DNA from: CAYLSO01 sp964386525 | GTDB taxonomy: Bacteria; Eisenbacteria; RBG-16-71-46; DASYSL01 | Assembly: GCA_964386525.1 (NCBI GenBank) | Contig: CAYLSO010000183.1 | Span: 1-8,805 of the forward strand | Direction of reading: 5' to 3' | Length of the DNA stretch: 8,805 bases | Shown: positions 7,727 to 8,805 of the stretch, piece by piece | Numbering within the stretch: the stretch's first letter is position 1 | How the letters are laid out: every line of letters starts with the position of its first letter | Translations under genes and position numbers: made by a program | Notes under the pieces: model-generated | The model's input: only the letters and a program-made list of their open reading frames with translations | Told to the model about the DNA's origin: nothing | The model's database searches: none

Positions 7727-7738
7727 TGACTTCCGTCA
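7727..7738. promoter_or_regulatory. Operator-like palindrome TGAC-N4-GTCA
   Basis: A perfect 4+4 inverted repeat, TGACTTCCGTCA. On the minus strand it lies just upstream of a TATGAG (7719-7724) that could act as a -10, the position of an operator inside a promoter spacer. The arms are short, so chance is a real alternative. Confidence 0.22.
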
Positions 7739-7820
7739 CACTCCCGCCCATGAAACGCGGGCACCCCCTGGTTTTTCGCTTGTTTCCCGGCACTTCCCCC
7801 CCGCCGACCCGCCTCCGGCC

Positions 7821-7849
7821 TTGAGCCCACCTCCCGGGTCTGCTAGACC
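7821..7849 (+). promoter_or_regulatory. Candidate promoter of the lipoprotein gene
   Basis: TTGAGC (7821-7826), a 17-base spacer, then TAGACC (7844-7849) preceded by an extended -10 TG (7841-7842). Transcription would begin near 7856, giving a leader of about 115 bases. The -10 is a weak match (3 of 6). A nearer alternative, TGG followed by CATACC at 7926-7931, lacks any usable -35. Confidence 0.3.
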
Positions 7850-7850
7850 C
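7836..7850. promoter_or_regulatory. Perfect palindrome GGGTCT-GCT-AGACCC overlapping the candidate lipoprotein -10
   Basis: Six-base arms pair exactly around a 3-base centre. The site covers the candidate -10 at 7844-7849, where a repressor would block transcription of the lipoprotein gene. No regulator gene is in the window to match it with. Confidence 0.33.
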
Positions 7851-7969
7851 AATCCATCCCTGGGCCCTTCCGCCCCGTGGCGATTGCATCGTTTCCCGGC
7901 CGCCCGGCTGGGACGCCGACTTTGGCATACCTTGCCGCCTCGGGCTGCGCCCACGAAAGGAGTTGTGAG

Positions 7970-8551
7970 ATGAAGCGATTTGGCCTCCTGGCGATGGTCC
8001 TCGCCGTCGTGCTGCTGCTGCCCGCCTGCGGCGTGCAGAAGAAAGCCGCCGAAACGGCCATCGCCGGTGCGGAGACCGCGCTGGCGGCGGTGAAGGATCA
8101 GGCGGTGAATGTGGTTCCGGATGAGGTGAAGGCGATCGAGGACGCGATCGCCGCCGCCAAGGTGAGCGTCGAGAGCGGTGAGTTCAAGGCCGCCATCGAC
8201 GCCACCAAGGACCTCCCCGCCAAGATCCAGGAGATGCAGGCCGGGCTGGCCGCCAAGACCGAGGAGCTGCAGAAGGGCTGGGATGGCCTGAATGCGGCGC
8301 TGCCGGGGGCGGTCGCGGCGCTCGACAAGAAGATGGGCACGATGAAGAAGGCCCCGGCGGGGATGGACGCGGCGGCGTGGGATGGGATGAAGACTTCGGT
8401 CGCCGACGCCAAGACCAAGTGGGGCGAGGCGCAGACGGCCGTCGGGACCGGCAATCTAGCCGAGGCGATGGCCAAGGGCACCGAGGTGAAGACCGCCGTC
8501 GCCGACGCGATGACGAAGCTCAAGATGCCGGGAGCCGACGCGCTGAAGTAG
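7970..8551 (+). CDS. Small Ala/Lys-rich helical lipoprotein of unknown function
   Basis: 193-residue precursor. The start ATG 7970 is fixed by AAAGGAG (7956-7962), 7 bases upstream, and by a textbook lipoprotein signal peptide right after it: MKRFG, a hydrophobic core, and lipobox LPAC with C20 as the lipidated residue. Residue +2 is Gly, not Asp, so by the E. coli rule it would be sorted to the outer membrane. An in-frame GTG at 7877 would add 31 residues before the signal peptide and is rejected. The mature 173 residues are rich in Ala, Lys, Glu and Asp with few prolines, predicting almost all helix, perhaps a coiled coil or helical bundle. Two segments (about 63-93 and 154-184) look like diverged copies of one helical unit, and WDG occurs at 104-106 and 137-139. 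No catalytic motif or known domain is recognised. It is divergent from the efflux operon and ends in its own terminator, so it is a single-gene unit. Stop codon TAG. Confidence 0.88.
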   Translation: MKRFGLLAMVLAVVLLLPACGVQKKAAETAIAGAETALAAVKDQAVNVVPDEVKAIEDAIAAAKVSVESGEFKAAIDATKDLPAKIQEMQAGLAAKTEELQKGWDGLNAALPGAVAALDKKMGTMKKAPAGMDAAAWDGMKTSVADAKTKWGEAQTAVGTGNLAEAMAKGTEVKTAVADAMTKLKMPGADALK

Positions 8552-8583
8552 GCGGCGACCAGACAGCGGCAGGCGTTTCGCGG

Positions 8584-8608
8584 GGGCGCCCGGGAGGACC
8601 GGGCGCCC
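8584..8608 (+). terminator. Stem-loop terminator of the lipoprotein gene
   Basis: A perfect 10-bp stem, GGGCGCCCGG with CCGGGCGCCC, around the loop GAGGA, 32 bases after the stop codon. It is followed by TTCGGCGTTTC. Two more G-U pairs with the following TT can extend the stem. The T-tail is short, as is common in very GC-rich genomes. Confidence 0.75.
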
Positions 8609-8656
8609 TTCGGCGTTTCAGTCGCTTCGCCGGGCGGCCCGCCGCCGGAAAGCGAA

Positions 8657-8679
8657 CGGCCCCGGGGGAACCGGGGCCG
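8657..8679 (-). terminator. Stem-loop terminator downstream of tRNA-Ser
   Basis: A perfect 9-bp stem (CGGCCCCGG with CCGGGGCCG, 5-base loop). On the minus strand it is followed by the pyrimidine-rich TTCGCTTTCC. It lies 35 bases beyond the tRNA 3' end, so it most likely ends the tRNA transcript. It could also back up the plus-strand terminator. Confidence 0.55.
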
Positions 8680-8686
8680 CAGCGTC

Positions 8687-8705
8687 GGCGCCGCTATTCG
8701 GCGCC
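8687..8705 (-). other. Hairpin immediately 3' of tRNA-Ser
   Basis: GGCGCCG and CGGCGCC form a perfect 7-bp stem around a 5-base loop (AATAG on the minus strand), starting 9 bases after the tRNA CCA. It could mark the precursor 3' trailer for RNase processing or be part of a two-hairpin terminator with 8657-8679. Confidence 0.4.
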
Positions 8706-8714
8706 CAAGACGGA

Positions 8715-8804
<90 letters not shown>

Positions 8805-8805
8805 A

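Larger units (their letters stand above)
7461..7969. other. Divergent intergenic control region between efflux operon and lipoprotein gene
   Basis: 509 bases without a convincing gene. Small open frames on both strands are Arg/Pro/Gly-rich, look like no known protein and lack well-placed ribosome sites. The region must hold the promoters of both divergent genes. It contains several perfect inverted repeats (7488-7501, 7510-7523, 7692-7710, 7727-7738, 7836-7850), an 8-base palindrome GTTGCAAC at 7537-7544, and a direct repeat GGCGTCAA at 7626-7633 and 7651-7658. The individual elements are listed separately where they can be argued. Which of them work is unknown. Confidence 0.8.

Noticed and set aside
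7527..7928. Minus-strand open frame of 133 codons in the divergent region
   Set aside because: Its composition is Arg/Gly/Pro-rich and low in complexity, it has no well-spaced ribosome site and no recognisable domain, and it overlaps the control region.
7923..7935. Sigma-54 promoter (TGGCAT...TTGC) before the lipoprotein gene
   Set aside because: The GG and GC elements are separated by only 3 bases between TGGCAT and TTGC instead of 5, a spacing sigma-54 does not accept.
7877..7969. GTG 7877 as start of the lipoprotein gene
   Set aside because: It would bury the signal peptide and lipobox 31 residues inside the protein. ATG 7970 has a strong AAAGGAG at the right distance.

Overview
The window comes from a very GC-rich Gram-negative (diderm) bacterium. 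It carries an inner-membrane RND efflux operon and an outer-membrane-type lipoprotein signal. Codons ending in G or C dominate, and the two transporter genes contain no TTA, CTA or TCA codon. The style (paired RND permeases with a D-N motif in TM4, Ala-rich lipoprotein, GC-rich terminators) suits environmental phyla such as Acidobacteriota, Gemmatimonadota, Myxococcota or Eisenbacteria-like lineages. The sequence alone does not decide among them.

Layout. Positions 1-7460, minus strand, hold a three-gene operon transcribed right to left. It begins with a membrane-anchored periplasmic adaptor (membrane fusion protein, 6360-7460). Next is a complete RND permease (3000-6257, here called RND-A), then a second, unlike RND permease (1-2975, RND-B) that runs off the left edge just before its C-terminus. 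Positions 7461-7969 are a gene-free divergent control region with candidate promoters, palindromes and leader hairpins. Positions 7970-8551, plus strand, encode a small Ala-rich helical lipoprotein of unknown function, followed by a strong stem-loop terminator. Positions 8715-8804, minus strand, are a complete tRNA-Ser(CGA) with its own hairpin terminator, so two transcription units converge in the 163-base gap.

How they work together. The adaptor and the two permeases should form a proton-driven tripartite exporter. The gene order adaptor-RND-RND recalls MdtABC, whose two permeases assemble as a heterotrimer. No outer-membrane channel (TolC type) and no regulator gene lies in the window, so these must be beyond the left edge or elsewhere in the genome. 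The lipoprotein is divergent and there is no direct evidence that it belongs to the pump.

No clearly new biological system is evident. The most interesting points are the asymmetric proton-relay residues of the two permeases, the enlarged cytoplasmic linker of RND-A, the palindrome-rich divergent region, and the repeat-like unknown lipoprotein. The very long open frames on the plus strand opposite the pump genes are judged to be codon-bias shadows.
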